DNA from: Gonatopus flavifemur
Taxonomy: Eukaryota > Arthropoda > Insecta > Hymenoptera > Dryinidae
Reading direction: 5' to 3'
Assembly: GCA_018340375.1 (NCBI GenBank)
Contig: JAFFJZ010000004.1
Location: 23,658,001 to 23,722,000 of the forward strand
DNA length: 64,000 nt
Below, in pieces: positions 1 to 11,449 of this stretch; the first letter of the stretch is position 1; each line of letters begins with the position of its first letter. Below the pieces are notes generated by a model. The model saw only the letters and a program-made list of their open reading frames with translations. It was not told where the DNA came from and did no database searches. Made by a program: the position numbers and the translations under genes.

Positions 1-341
1 TGAGATACGAGAAAATTTTTCGGACAAAAATTGTAGGGTATCGAGGGGAACATCCGATGGTGGCCTTGGCTTTGACCTCAAATCTCATCTTCAAGGGCAT
101 TCTGTGGTCAACTCTTGTTTTTTAAATAGCATCTCATATTTTTTACTGCAGATTTGGATTCTAGGTCAAAAACCAAGAAACTTTTGTCTGAACCATTTTC
201 CTGAAATCCGCAAAAATGGCGCTCTAATCGATATTGTTCCATTTTGAATCTGACATTCGAATAACTCGAAAACGAAGGGTCTTGCAAAAGAATGTTTCGT
301 ACAAAAGTTGTCAATACACAACACATTTCAATCGTCTACAT
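1..341 (+). repeat. Left terminal inverted repeat of the DD41D element
   Basis: This arm pairs with 1542-1936 in reverse complement. It contains an open frame on the minus strand (108-326, about 72 codons) that reappears in the right arm. I regard that frame as a by-product of the repeat, not a gene. Confidence 0.85.
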
Positions 342-463
342 TACCACCATTCAGAGCTCACGCGATGTAAACAAACGACGGGGTTCAGTGAAAATTCACG
401 ATTTTGAAAGTCAGTTTGTCAGTGACATTTGATTATTACTTGGTTTATGACAAATTGAAAATC

Positions 464-1528
464 ATGGATATCCGATACACGGTTTCTGAAAAGATCGATA
501 TGATCTACATTTACGGTGAAGTGCATAAGAACCCCAGACCAGCATATGACTTGTATGCAGAACGATTTCCTGAAAGAACAACGCCATCCATTAGGTATTT
601 TCAACGCATTACAAAATTATTCTCAGAAACGGGAAGTGTTACAAGGGAAAAACGACATCGAATGAGAACTGTTAGCGGAGAAAATGCGGAAGTTAATGTA
701 CTAGCTGCAGTAGCCAATAATCCACACGTGAGCTCTCGTGAAATTGAACTCCATTCGGGAATTTCTCGAAGAAGTGTTCTTCGAATACTGAAACGTCACA
801 AATTCCATCCGTATCACATTTGTTTGCATCAAGACCTTCACGGTGATGATTTCGAAAATCGTGTACAGTTTTGTCGATGGGGTCTAGCGCAAATGCACGA
901 TAACAACTTCATCAACATATTATTTTCTGATGAGTCGACGTTCACCAATCATGGTCAAGTAAATCGACATAATATGCATTACTGGGCGACAGAAAATCCA
1001 AGATGGTTACGTCAAGTAGAGCATCAAAGACAATGGGCTGTGAATGTTTGGTGTGGTATTTTTCGATCTCCAGTAATTGGACCGTACTTCATTGCAGATA
1101 CGCTAAATGGAGAGAAGTACAGACATTTCTTAGATCGAGTACTTCCAACATTACTTGAAGACATACCTATTCAGGAACGATTGAATATGTGGTATCAACA
1201 CGATGGTTGTCCATCCCATTATGCAGTCACAGCTCGAGAAATATTGGACAGAGATTATCCTGGACGATGGATAGGACGTCGTGGACCAGTTCATTGGCCT
1301 GTCCGTTCTCCGGATCTTACTTCACCAGATTTTTTTTTATGGGGATACATAAAAGATACAGTTTATCAACAAGCACCGACTACACCTGAGAATATGCGTC
1401 AACGAATCATCAATGCATGCGCGAGCATCAATGGAGATATTTTACCACGAGTTCAGCAATCTTTTGTAAAACGTTTTGAAATGTGTATTGAAGTCGAAGG
1501 CCATCATTTTGAGCATCTACTGCATTAA
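464..1528 (+). CDS. Tc1/mariner-superfamily transposase, DD41D type
   Basis: The protein is a DDE/D-type cut-and-paste transposase of about 354 residues that would bind the element's inverted repeats and move it into TA sites. I start it at the ATG at 464 (MDIRYTVSEK); the same frame is open from 404. The N-terminal 100 residues look like paired helix-turn-helix DNA-binding domains (IDMIYIYGEV, then SSREIELHSGISRRSVLRIL). The catalytic core shows D156 in ILFSDEST, D247 in WYQHDGCPSHY and D289 in RSPDLTSPDFFLWG, with 41 residues between the last two acidic residues, so DD41D. Length and motif order are normal for the family and there is no internal stop or frameshift. It is flanked closely by the two inverted-repeat arms. 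The subfamily name would need a database match. Confidence 0.88.
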   Translation: MDIRYTVSEKIDMIYIYGEVHKNPRPAYDLYAERFPERTTPSIRYFQRITKLFSETGSVTREKRHRMRTVSGENAEVNVLAAVANNPHVSSREIELHSGISRRSVLRILKRHKFHPYHICLHQDLHGDDFENRVQFCRWGLAQMHDNNFINILFSDESTFTNHGQVNRHNMHYWATENPRWLRQVEHQRQWAVNVWCGIFRSPVIGPYFIADTLNGEKYRHFLDRVLPTLLEDIPIQERLNMWYQHDGCPSHYAVTAREILDRDYPGRWIGRRGPVHWPVRSPDLTSPDFFLWGYIKDTVYQQAPTTPENMRQRIINACASINGDILPRVQQSFVKRFEMCIEVEGHHFEHLLH

Positions 1529-1541
1529 AATTATCCAAGTG

Positions 1542-1981
1542 ATGTAGACGATTGAAATGTGTTGTGTTTTGTCTGTTATACCCCATCACCTCCGTTTCAG
1601 TTCAAGGGGTCCCCCTTGGAATCAGACAACTTTTGTCCGAAACATTCTCCTCCAAGACCTTTCGTTTTCGAGTTATTCTAATGTCAGATTCAGTATGGAA
1701 CAATATCGATTAGAGTGCCATCTTTGCGGATTTCAGGAAAATGGTTCAGACAAAAGTTTCTTGGTTTTTGACCTAGAATCCAAATCTGCAGTAAAAAATA
1801 TGAGATGCTATTTAAAAAACAAGAGTTGACCACAGAATGCCCTTGAAGATGAGATTTGAGGTCAAAGCCAAGGCCACCATCGGATGTCCCCCTCGATACC
1901 CTACAATTTTTGTCCGAAAAATTTTCTCGTATCTCATTTTATTTTTGGAAAAAACGCCCGCGACACTTTAAATACCCCACC

Positions 1982-1984
<3 letters not shown>
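1542..1984 (-). repeat. Right terminal inverted repeat of the DD41D element
   Basis: The arm ends CCCCACCCTG at 1984, followed by TA. It contains about 60 bp absent from the left arm and the mirrored copy of the left-arm open frame (1557-1829). Confidence 0.85.

Positions 1985-2012
<28 letters not shown>
1985..2012. repeat. (TA)n microsatellite
   Basis: An alternating TA run abuts the right end of the DD41D element. The element's TA target lies within or next to this run. Confidence 0.9.
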
Positions 2013-2646
2013 ATGCTTCATAGAGTTGGTTATCAGAAGGGATCATACAATTCCTGAGAAATACCTTCCCAATTCGTGTAAAGTGAACTGCCCGAATACC
2101 GTGAGAGTGCCAATACCATGAATTGCATCTTTAAACATAAATAATAGGCAAAATAGCGTATTCGAGTAATAATAGCATTGAAAAGCCCATAGAAAAAATA
2201 TATTCAAGTGATTTTATATGCTTCCGGTGATGTTACTTTTTATTATTCGTGTTCAAAGATAAAATTTATGATATTAGGCGGTAACACTCATGTCATTTAG
2301 GCAGTTTAGCATAAGTATGTTGAAGCATGAGAGGTTTTAATCGATTATTGAAACGAATTAGGACTCAACACAATATTCAACTATTATAAAGACCAAGAAT
2401 CTTGCACTGCATCTTTAAACTGTGTTTTCAATTCCAAGGAGTTGGATCCAGGAGATAAATAACGATAATTTATCAAATTTTGTGAGTTTGAATTTTCGTT
2501 TCGTTTGTATAAACGATTTAAACTTCCACAACATGCATAAGTGGCTTATGTGTACACATATTTCGGATCTCTCTATAAATCCGATTATTTATATTTTACG
2601 AAATATTGATCTTACGCGTTTGTATTTAATGAACAAACGTACCCTA
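2013..2646. other. AT-rich interval, no gene seen
   Basis: There is no frame with recognisable protein similarity and no clear repeat boundary. Confidence 0.5.
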
Positions 2647-3829
2647 GTAAAAATGATTCATATAAGACCACATATAAACCATATACGATCATATATGGAT
2701 AGACCCAGACAACACTGAGAGTTCTAAGAGAATCCGCAAAGAGTTCTCGGATGTTCGAAAGAATTCTTCAGGAGCACCAAAAGTAATCGGAAGAATCCTG
2801 GTAGAATATATTCAGAACTTTGAAATGTCCAACCAAAAGAGCATTCTTGGTGTCCTTTTTCCATCACATGAGAATTAATTATGAACTCACTAGAGAATTC
2901 TTTGAGAACATTGAAAGTATAAGTAAAGAGCAAATTAAGACTTTTTAAGAAACTCGTTTCTTGATTGAGAGGAGTTATTTTGAATTTCAAACGTATCTGT
3001 TAATTGGAGAGTTTCATAAATTGGATAATATAAAATTAGTTTACATTGGGTAGATTGAAATCAATAAACCGTTTTATTCAAGTATTCAAACGATTTTTTA
3101 TTCGTTTGTTATTGAATATTTTTTCCTGCCTGCACATAAGAAGAATTTATATCTGACATTAGAATTTGGAAGGATTCAACGTACATTCTGATGTATGAGA
3201 GTTGAGTTTTGAATTTGGATAAATTTTTGTTTCAAAATTATTCTTCAAAGAAGTGTGATTGCAATCCCTATAAAACTATCGTCAATTTTAGATGTCAGTT
3301 ATTTTCGGAATATTAATATTTTGAATAACACAAATCTCTATAGAAAACATTTCAGGATCTCTCAGTATACTGATGAAATCACCCCCGGAACGTTTTATTT
3401 GAGGTTTTTTAATATTCATCCAATTTTTCGTATTGATAACGATGATTCATTACAATTCTTCATAAAAGCATGAACATTAGCGTGGCAAGAGAACATAAAT
3501 TACTTGAATCTTAGGGTGGAAAAAAGAAATTCCAAGAAGATATTGAAAACTTCCGCCAATAAGTTGGTTTAGCGTGTATACGAACTGGAAAGCATATGAT
3601 CTCATTAGCGCCATCTACTTTTTCAACGAATCCGCAAATAATCCTTTCGGATTGAATAGAGAACACCGCACGAGTCAATATCAGTGGACATTTGAGAGTT
3701 CTTAAATCGCATTGTAAAAGTTGTTTTCGAACATTTTCCAAACTCCCTAAATCATTCAGAAGAATTCTCTGAGAACCCCATCCCAGACCATATATGGTTT
3801 ATATGTGGTCTTATATGGGTCATTTTTAC
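2647..3829. mobile_element. TA-flanked non-autonomous inverted-repeat element
   Basis: The left end reads GTAAAAATGATTCATATAAG and the right end is its near reverse complement, giving arms of about 55 bp rich in CATATATGG-type words. Both sides carry TA (2645-2646 and 3830-3831). Further inward similarity includes GAGAACTCT-type words near 2715-2770 and 3745-3775. The interior has only short unsupported frames. A related CATATATGG-rich patch occurs at 39305-39360. Confidence 0.65.
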
Positions 3830-3833
3830 TAGG

Positions 3834-4738
3834 ATGAGTCATCTCATTTGTACATTACCGGTAAATTCGATTCATTTACATAATTATTATACAATTAATT
3901 ATTCACAAAAATATGAAACGGTCAGAAGGTTAGGATGATGGTCGGTAATAAGGTATTTTGCATTACTCTGCAACTGGCTTCATCAGGTGGTATGGTCTCA
4001 TCGCCAGTTTGATGGTTTGGTGTAGTAATGGTACTACTTTAACTCTATTATGCTGCAGTCCACCAAGAACAAAAGAAAATGTACTTCCCTCGACTTTTTG
4101 CAGCAGTAACTGTTTAGGTCAGACTACAAACTGCTGGAAATATAATACTGGATCGAAACTCAGGAGCGTTTTGTTTTATATTTTTCATTAACAAAATCAA
4201 GTATTCATTTTACTTTATGCTTCAGCTTTAGATTATCAAGATAAGATATTTTATTTACTGACATTTCGTTTCTGATTTTGTTGAAACTTGAATATCATAC
4301 ATAAGTACAGACAGGCCGATGCGTCTATCGCAACTCTATTAGTTTTGCCTTGCCAAAATCACTCACTGAGGAAGCGTCTCCGAGGGCAAAGGGCCTACGT
4401 GACTTCTGTCCCGTGAGTTCGATACATTCACTATCATTCAACGCAAAATGTATATATATATATGTGTATGCAAATTAGTCTATAAGATTGACTGTGCACG
4501 GCAGTTCCGCCTGCACCGTGATACAATAAAGACGTGTCTTCTATGGTAGTTTTTGATTTGGAACCGACACGTGTTTCAGTTATTACCATACCTTCCCGTT
4601 TTCTTTGGATAAGAGTGCTTAGTTCGTACTCCTTTGATAGTGGTGGATTAAAAATGATGAAATCAAAGCTGTCATTGTGCTAACTCGCTAAACAGAATTC
4701 TAAACCTATTTTATTCCAATTCCACTGAATCTTTCAAT
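3834..4738. other. No gene seen; GC-richer block of unknown origin
   Basis: Bases 4302-4560 are GC-richer than their surroundings. They include a small hairpin around 4497-4520 (CGGCAG paired with CTGCACCG) followed by AATAAA. This might be the 3' end of an unidentified retroelement, but nothing confirms it. Confidence 0.3.
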
Positions 4739-5060
4739 TGAAATACCTAATAAACAAAAAGATATCTTGAAAATATCTTTGAGAGATCTGAATGAATCCT
4801 GAGATATCTTGAGATTTTTTCTTAAAGTTATCTTTGAGATTCATAAAAGTCGTCTTATGCAACGTAATCGGATAACTTATAGATGTCTTTTGAGATATCT
4901 TTCAAGAATCATCCGCAAGATGAAATTAAGAACATCGTACAGACTCTCGTTTTAGAAATCTTCGAGATATCTTCAAGACAACTTCAAGACAAAGTTATCT
5001 CCAAAAAAACGTTCAAGATCCTTTTACGATATATTCAAGATACCATGAATAATAATAATG
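4739..5060. repeat. Cluster of palindromic AAGATATCTT-type words
   Basis: The words GATATCTTGA, TCAAGATATC and ATCTTTGAGA recur in both orientations through this 320 bp. It resembles the interiors of the 2-bp-duplication elements elsewhere in the window, but I could not define its ends. Confidence 0.45.
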
Positions 5061-5149
5061 CGAATAATTCTCATGTAACATGAAAAAAAAGATCCTTCCC
5101 GGAATTTTATTGTACTTTCTGTTGGTTAGTATTTGGGGTATGCTTTTCC

Positions 5150-6230
5150 TGTCTGAGAAATTTTCGTTTCTTGAAAGGGGATTCGAACCTAACTACTTAA
5201 CCTATCACCTCCCTGGCGAAAAAGTTTCACATAATTCCTCATATGTTTCAGTATTTTTTCATATAATTTCTCATATATTTTCATAAATGTCATAAATTTT
5301 CATAATTTCTCAAGGAATTGGAACATTTAGTATGAGAAATGTTTTCTCATAATAAGTCATAATTTCTCATGAATGAAATCATATTATTTCATATATTTTC
5401 ATAATTTCTCATAAAATTACAGAAAATTTTTCATAAATATAATGATAACTATGAGATATGGTTTTTCATAAGAAGTCATGATTTTTCATAAAAACTCATA
5501 ATTTCTGATCAAAAAAGTTACAATTATTCATAAATAAAAGTGTATCGTCATATAATTTCCTAATTTTTCAAAAGAATTGCATATATGTCTTAATTTCTTG
5601 AAAATTTCATACAGTCTCTTCTCGCATCCGTAAAGACGAGGAGGATAATATGAAATATCAACACATATGAAAACATAGAAGCCTGCTGAAGTAACTGATC
5701 CAAGTGATCCGGATCACTTGGATTAGCTACTTTGGAAGGTTCCATAGCGTCTTATCAAAACAATAAATGATAAATCTTATTTGACTTTATGAACATATGT
5801 TTTGGAGAGATTATAAAAAATTTGGAAATTTCAAAAGGAAATTGTTTTTCTTATAACAGCACCTCTTTTTTTGAAAAATTGTGAGATTTTGTTCAAAATT
5901 TATGAGAATTTATGAAAAAATATGAAAAATTATGAGAAAAGCATTTCTCATAAGAGTGTTCAAACTCCTTCAGAAATTATAGAATTTTATGCAAAAATTA
6001 TGAGAAAATATGAAACTTTTATGAGAAAAGTATGGAAAATTATGAAAACATTATATCCCATAATGATGTTCCAAATCCTTGAGAAATTATGGGATTTCAT
6101 GAATAAATTATGAAAAAAAAATGATGAAAAAATATGAGAAATTATGAAAAATTTTTTCGCCAGGGCTACCCGAAGAAGCGGTCTTAACACGTTGAGCTGA
6201 CGCGCTATATGATGATATAGTGACTTATTA
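5150..6230 (-). mobile_element. tRNA-like (SINE-type) sequence split by an inserted element
   Basis: Read on the minus strand, bases 6230-6166 contain a box A-like stretch (CAGCTCAACGTGTTAAGAC) and bases 5210-5165 contain a box B-like stretch (GGTTCGAATCCCC). The two halves are separated by the element at 5211-6165. Joined, they have the order of a tRNA gene's internal promoter, which suggests a tRNA-derived SINE head or an old tRNA-like copy. I did not fold a full cloverleaf, so a functional tRNA is not claimed. Confidence 0.45.
5211..6165. mobile_element. Non-autonomous element, ends CCCTGGCGAAAAA, 2-bp duplication CT
   Basis: The ends are CCCTGGCGAAAAA on the left and its reverse complement on the right, with CT on both outer sides (5209-5210 and 6166-6167). 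The interior is built from TCATAATTTCTCATA-type words, forward in the left half and inverted in the right half, so the whole 955 bp is roughly a giant degenerate palindrome. There is no coding capacity. It interrupts a tRNA-like sequence. Confidence 0.8.
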
Positions 6231-6615
6231 GCTCTCAACGTGATAATGTTATACAACTGATAAAATTGTCGTTTGTGTAAAATTCCTCAGAATGTATTTC
6301 ATAAAAAGGTCTTGAATTTTCGAGTAATGAATCCAATATTTCGTCTAATGTCGCCATGGGATATACTTTATTATGGTGGAAAGAACCATGAGTTCGCGAC
6401 AGAATACCACAACTCTTCTTGAAGTCAATATGCGGAGTAATATTAGGACCTTGAATAAGTTCTCGCTGTTTCGTCACAGACGGCACTAGCAGTAATCCGT
6501 GCTTGAAATTCCGAATGGTAACGCACTTGCAAGGAAGTATTGTATCTAACCTAAAATTTGAGTGTATGATAGTTCACTTTAATATAAACAAAGTAATTGT
6601 TCATTAGTTTTGAAA

Positions 6616-7903
6616 ATGTCTACTTTTGTGCCAACAAAAGTGGATTTGCGGGGAATTTTATTGCCCTACTTTGATCAAAAGAAATCTGCAGCTAAAGCAC
6701 ATAGAATTCTTATTGAGACTTATGGTGACAATGCTCTGTCCAATATGACATGCAGAGACTGGTTTCGACGCTTCAAAAATAATGATTCTGAACTTGAGGA
6801 TAAAGAACGTTCTGGCGCACCAAAAAAATTTGAAGACAGAGAATTCGAGGAATTACTCGTTGAAGACCGATCTCAGACGCTAGCAGAGCTTGGAAAACAA
6901 TTACAAGTTGATGAGCCAACTGTTTCAAAACGTTTGAAAATGTTAGGAATGATCCAGAAGCGAGGACATTGGGTGCCGTATGAATTGAAGCCAAGAGACA
7001 TCGAACGGTGTTTTGTCACGTGTGAACTATTGCTTCAACGGCAGAAAAGAAAAGGTTTTTTGCATCGTATCGTGACTGGCGATGAAAAATGAATACACTA
7101 TGATAATCCAAAGCGTAGAACATCATGGGGTAAGCCTGGCCATGCATCAACATCGTCCGCCAAACCAAATATCCATGGTTCGAAGCTTCTTTTCTGTATT
7201 TGGTGGGATCAGCAAGGTGTAATTTATTATGAGCTGCTTGAACCGAATGAGATTATCACCGGGGATCGCTATCGACTTCAATCGATGCGTTTGAATCGAG
7301 CCCTGAAAGAAAAACGGCCGCTATACGAGAAGAGACACGACAAAGTGATTTTGTTACATGACAACGCCCGGCCTCATGTTGCAAAACCAGTGAAAACCTA
7401 CCTGGAAACGCTTCGATGGGAAGTCCTACCCCACCCACCGTATTCACCTGACATAATCCCTTCTAATTTTCACCTATTCCGTTCGATGGCACATGGCTTA
7501 GCTGACCAGCGTTTTCATTCTTACGAAGGAGCTAAAAAATCGGTCGATTCTTGGATAGCCTCAAAAGACATGTCATTTTTTCACCGTCCTCGGAGAGAAA
7601 TAGATACTAATGGGTATAAGAAATTTACTAGTGGTTAGTATACGAGGACAAGTATCCAGATTGTACAAATTTATTCTTGTCCTTAGTATCCATATGCTAA
7701 GGAGTATTAAATATATTATACCCCTTAGCATATGGATACTAGGGACAAGAATAAATTTGTACAATCTGGATACTTGTCCTCGTATTCTAACCATTAGTAT
7801 CTATTTCTCTCCGTATGGTATTCATATACTGCCAGAAAGATGGGAGAAAGTGGTCTCTAGTGATGGGACTTTGAATAAAACGTTTTTGTTCCTTATATTT
7901 TAA
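6616..7903 (+). pseudogene. mariner transposase pseudogene
   Basis: The first block (6616-7092) has the mariner N-terminal helix-turn-helix domain (FDQKKSAAKAHRILIETYGD, CRDWFRRFKNND) and the linker motif WVPYELKPRD. It reaches VTGDEK, where the conserved tryptophan codon has become TGA. The frame then continues through HYDNPKR, HDNARPH and YSPDIIPSNFHLF. The first two catalytic aspartates are present but the third is asparagine (PSN instead of PSD). The frame is then broken by the insertion at 7591-7813 and resumes as LPERWEKVVSSDG. The stop, the lost catalytic residue and the insertion each inactivate it. Confidence 0.92.
7591..7813. mobile_element. Foldback (long-palindrome) element inside the mariner gene
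   Basis: The left arm starts CGGAGAGAAATAGATACTAA and the right arm is its near-perfect reverse complement, leaving only about 10-20 bp of loop around 7706-7722. The 223 bp would fold into one hairpin. Outside lie cct (left) and tat (right), so I cannot read a clean target duplication. The mariner coding sequence resumes immediately after it. Confidence 0.8.
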
Positions 7904-8137
7904 ATAAAGTTTTCATTTTGTGAAATAACAGCGAGAACTTATTCAAGGTCCTAATAAGAACATACAAAGTTGGAGTTCCTATCGTCATAATCGGATACTT
8001 TGTCTAGAAGATAAGAAGAAGAAGATAAGAAGATAAGAATCTTTGATATCACCTTTTCTCTGGGCAAGCTTGGCACAATTCGAATACTGCTCCACTGTTG
8101 AATGTGGTGGCACCAGAGATTGACCGAAAATTTTTAC

Positions 8138-8479
8138 CGAAAATGACTAACATTAAAATTGTGACTATCGGTTCCGAAGAAAACTCGGAATTGGTAGTCA
8201 GGAGTGTCGACAAACTCCCTAATATCGCAATTATCATACTTATGTTCACATATCAACGTAATTAACAAAACAATCCCGAGTCTCGGCTTAAAATTTCGGC
8301 CGACGAGCATCAGCCACAAATATGAGTTGAAAATCTCAATTATTTTTTTAATTACATTGATATGTAATCGTAAGTATGAGAATTCCATTATTAGGGAGCT
8401 TTTCTACACTGTCAACTGCCAATCCCAGATTTTCTTATAAATCAATCACTAGTCACAATTTCAATTTTAGTCATTTTCG
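8138..8479. mobile_element. Degenerate inverted-repeat element
   Basis: The left end CGAAAATGACTAACATTAAA matches the reverse complement of the right end CAATTTTAGTCATTTTCG. The similarity continues inward through CCTAATATCGCAATTATCAT and its mirrored copy. The arms are about 150 bp with many differences, so the copy is old. No target duplication is clear. Confidence 0.6.
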
Positions 8480-8899
8480 TTGAAATCATCAACAACAATG
8501 ATCAACTGATTGTCAAGAACCATTGTTCCAAATATTTTGATCCAGGCATTGTATGGTTTTAGCACAACCCCAATATTTATGAGATAGCCTTCCAAACAAT
8601 GTTGAGAAAACTCATTCATTCCAGATATTTGAAATAATTTCATTCTGCATCAGGTAAACAGAATGGATCCAAATGATATTTCTGATAATCTGTTTGATCC
8701 CAATATTTTATATTGATCTTTGAATTGTTGAACATACGATAATTAGATATGCATGTAATGAGAACACGGGGCACCATCAGTTCTCCAGGCGACTCCCTAG
8801 AGGGGAATCAGATCATTACAAGATTACATTATGATCCTTCAGCGGAGACTCATTTGTTTGCGCATAATTCAATGTTGAAAGCGAATTGAAATATCCAAG

Positions 8900-11310
8900 A
8901 ACTCGAATTTGCCAGTGATAGTACAAACCTGTTCCAGCTTGGCACATTTGTCCCATAGTTATAACTTGATTCCCGTACGTTAAACTGAGGAATTCACGAA
9001 CTGCAAAAACGGATTGGTTGATATTTAGTGAATCACTAGGACCAAGTCTGACATAATCAACAGCCCAAGCCTGGTCTTGATCTTGGTCATTCGCAAGATT
9101 GAACTAAATTTGGAGGAAATGTTCATGACGAGTTTCGGTAGGTGTTGTGCCAGACTTGGTCCACGATTGGGCCATTGATCATTACATGCATGGGTAGTTA
9201 TAAGACTAATTACTTCATAATGATAATGATGATTTGAGAGCTAGAGGAGTTTTAGTAACGGAACCAATGGGCCTTTTTCCGACTTGGCGCATAATGTGGT
9301 TACTAGAGCGCTGGGAGTAGCCCGTTCTCGAGAGTTTGGAATTTTCCGAAGAAATTCAAAATGCTCACAACTTGAAAGCCAAGCCGCGGATCAATATCCT
9401 CTTCATATTCACGAAAGTATCCCCATGTGAGGAAATTTTATAGAAATTATATATAATACGACGTATACAAATTCGATCGTGCACAAGGTATATGAATTGT
9501 GTATAAGTCCGTTATATGAAAAATCTATCGCATATTTGATGGATGCATAATTTCCACATACTGTATATAATAAAATCTGGATGGAATGTATTATTCACTA
9601 TATACTATATCATTATTACATAAATCTTACATATGAAATTACCTGATAGTACATGTGAAAACTGTGTCAATTGAGTGTTAGAACAAACGGCTTCGCTTCG
9701 ATTACGAAAAAATCAGTATTTATGAAGTAGACGAATGAGAAAAACATTTCAACCTAACTGTGCACAATCATTTACTTCTTCTTTGGCAGATGTTCCAACG
9801 AATACATTCTTCATATGCGTATTCACTTCACAGGCATGGTAAATAAACTGCGGGAAGCAGCTCTGTATTCCGCGCATGTACTCAAACAAATTCGAAGAAG
9901 TTTGAAACTCCCAAAAAGTACCCGTTTGTGAGATTTGTTTCAGAGAGTGAGAGGGTTTTCATATGGAGGAAGGAAACACTTTGATGTGACGCTCTTTCAG
10001 CGAGAACAATCCCTCTGAGAATCTTCAATTGTTCAGCCACTCCTTGAGATGTGAGAGGAACGTCAACAGCATGTGACAGAAGTTTTCGAGAATTTGCAAT
10101 TTTCAATATATATTATAATTTTCCTTATTGCTATCCTTATCAAACGTTTAATTAGAATCCTTCCTGGAACTGCTTTGTATTCAGAACTCGTCCATTCATC
10201 AATGATGACCTACAATACACGTATAGAATTCTACTTGATTAATAGATTCTCCACCATCTCCAGTAACAATAGAATATAAAGTGAAGACGCGATACATGAT
10301 TCGAAAAGGAATTTCACATCTAGATGTAAAATATGAGTCATCAGAGAATACTCATTCGATATTGGCGCTGTAATGCATGAAGGCTGGATTCAATTATATA
10401 CTCCAAATGATAGATTCGTTTGGTGGGAATATTATAATATTGAGATCATGATTGGTTCTTTTTTCTAAAGAATACGGAACAATCCCCCATAGGTGTATGG
10501 ACCAATGGCCCAATGATGGACCAAGCCTGGCACAAGACCTGCCGAGACTTGTCTTGAACAATTCATCAAACTTGGCTCAGGCTTGGGAATGATAAGATCA
10601 GGACAAGCTTGCGCCAGTGGTTTTGCCAGGCCCGGTTCAATTCATTTACTAAGCATCAATCAATGCTTCTTTGATCGCAGATATGGATGAAAAAAGTAAT
10701 TGACCCATGTTTCAATTCATGACTTTCTCCCTCAGAATACCGTACATGAATTATCTTAAAACGATAGAAAAAATGTGACAAGAGACTGGGACAAGCTTGT
10801 ATGATCGTTGGAAAATTTGTGTTCTCTGATATTTCAATCAATACCGATGGTCTTCAAAATGAGCCAGACATCCTAAAATTCTGTTGAGAGTTCTTCAAAA
10901 TCAGTTGATCTCCGTGTATGATTACATTTGAAAGTATCCTATTACTATTAAGTGAAGTTCTATCCTTACTTAGATCAATAAAATCCAGCTGGGTGTGTAA
11001 AACTAGTATGTAGGATTAATCATGGCAGTAAGATCAGGCCAGCCCTGGCCCGATGGTTATCCCCAAGTCTTCAGCCATTGTAAATTCAAAATTCAGTCAA
11101 TATTTATAAACATTGTGCTACTCATGTGGGCAATATTGGCACAATTGTTCTCAACGAATGTTCGATTTTTACACTTGTGCCAATTGTTCTTCACGGAGGT
11201 TTGTTTCTGACACATGTGCCAACCTTGGAACAAGCTTGGGTTTTTTTCAGTCTTGGCAATACTTGCATGGGCCAGTTCCCTGGATTTGGATTATTGAATT
11301 GCCATGATAT
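8900..11310. repeat. Scattered CTTGGCAC / CCAAGCTTGG-type words
   Basis: Patches at about 8935-9180, 10500-10640 and 11030-11280 repeat words such as CAAGCCTGG, CTTGGCAC, CCAAGCTTG and TTGGGCCA in both orientations. The pattern matches element interiors elsewhere, but the patches have no clear ends. The rest of this interval, including 9235-10490, shows no gene; 9480-9660 is rich in TATGTATA-type words. Confidence 0.45.
9196..9234 (+). mobile_element. LINE 3'-end remnant
   Basis: The sequence ATAAGACTAATTACTTCA followed by degenerate TGA repeats matches the last bases of the LINE at 47920-50144 (TAAGACTGATTACTTCATGATGATG). Confidence 0.6.
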
Positions 11311-11449
11311 CTTCATTATGATGATGAGGCCAAACATCGATTGGGATTGGAATGAGTGAGATTTAGTACACATGTGACTGAATTGAATGAATTCCTCGAC
11401 TGGATATAACCTATTCGTAATCGGTCAAAAAATCGTTCAGATCTGATTA

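Larger units (their letters stand above)
1..1984 (+). mobile_element. DD41D Tc1/mariner-type DNA transposon, left tip outside the window
   Basis: The element has very long terminal inverted repeats: bases 1-341 pair with the reverse complement of about 1542-1936. The right arm continues to 1984 and ends CACCCTG followed by TA, the usual Tc1/mariner target. The matching left tip, about 48 bp, must lie before base 1. The right arm carries about 60 bp (roughly 1570-1628) that the left arm lacks. A single transposase frame lies between the arms with no stop codons, so this is the only element in the window that could be recently active. Confidence 0.85.
6446..7951 (+). mobile_element. mariner element (DD34D type), inactive
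   Basis: The terminal inverted repeats begin GGACCTTGAATAAGTTCTCG and match for about 25 bp. They are flanked by TA at 6444-6445 and 7952-7953. The element carries one broken transposase gene and a foldback insertion at 7591-7813. Confidence 0.9.

Noticed and set aside
108..326. 72-codon minus frame, and its partner at 1557-1829 plus
   Set aside because: The two frames are mirror copies because they lie in the two inverted-repeat arms. There is no start context or domain, so I treat them as by-products.
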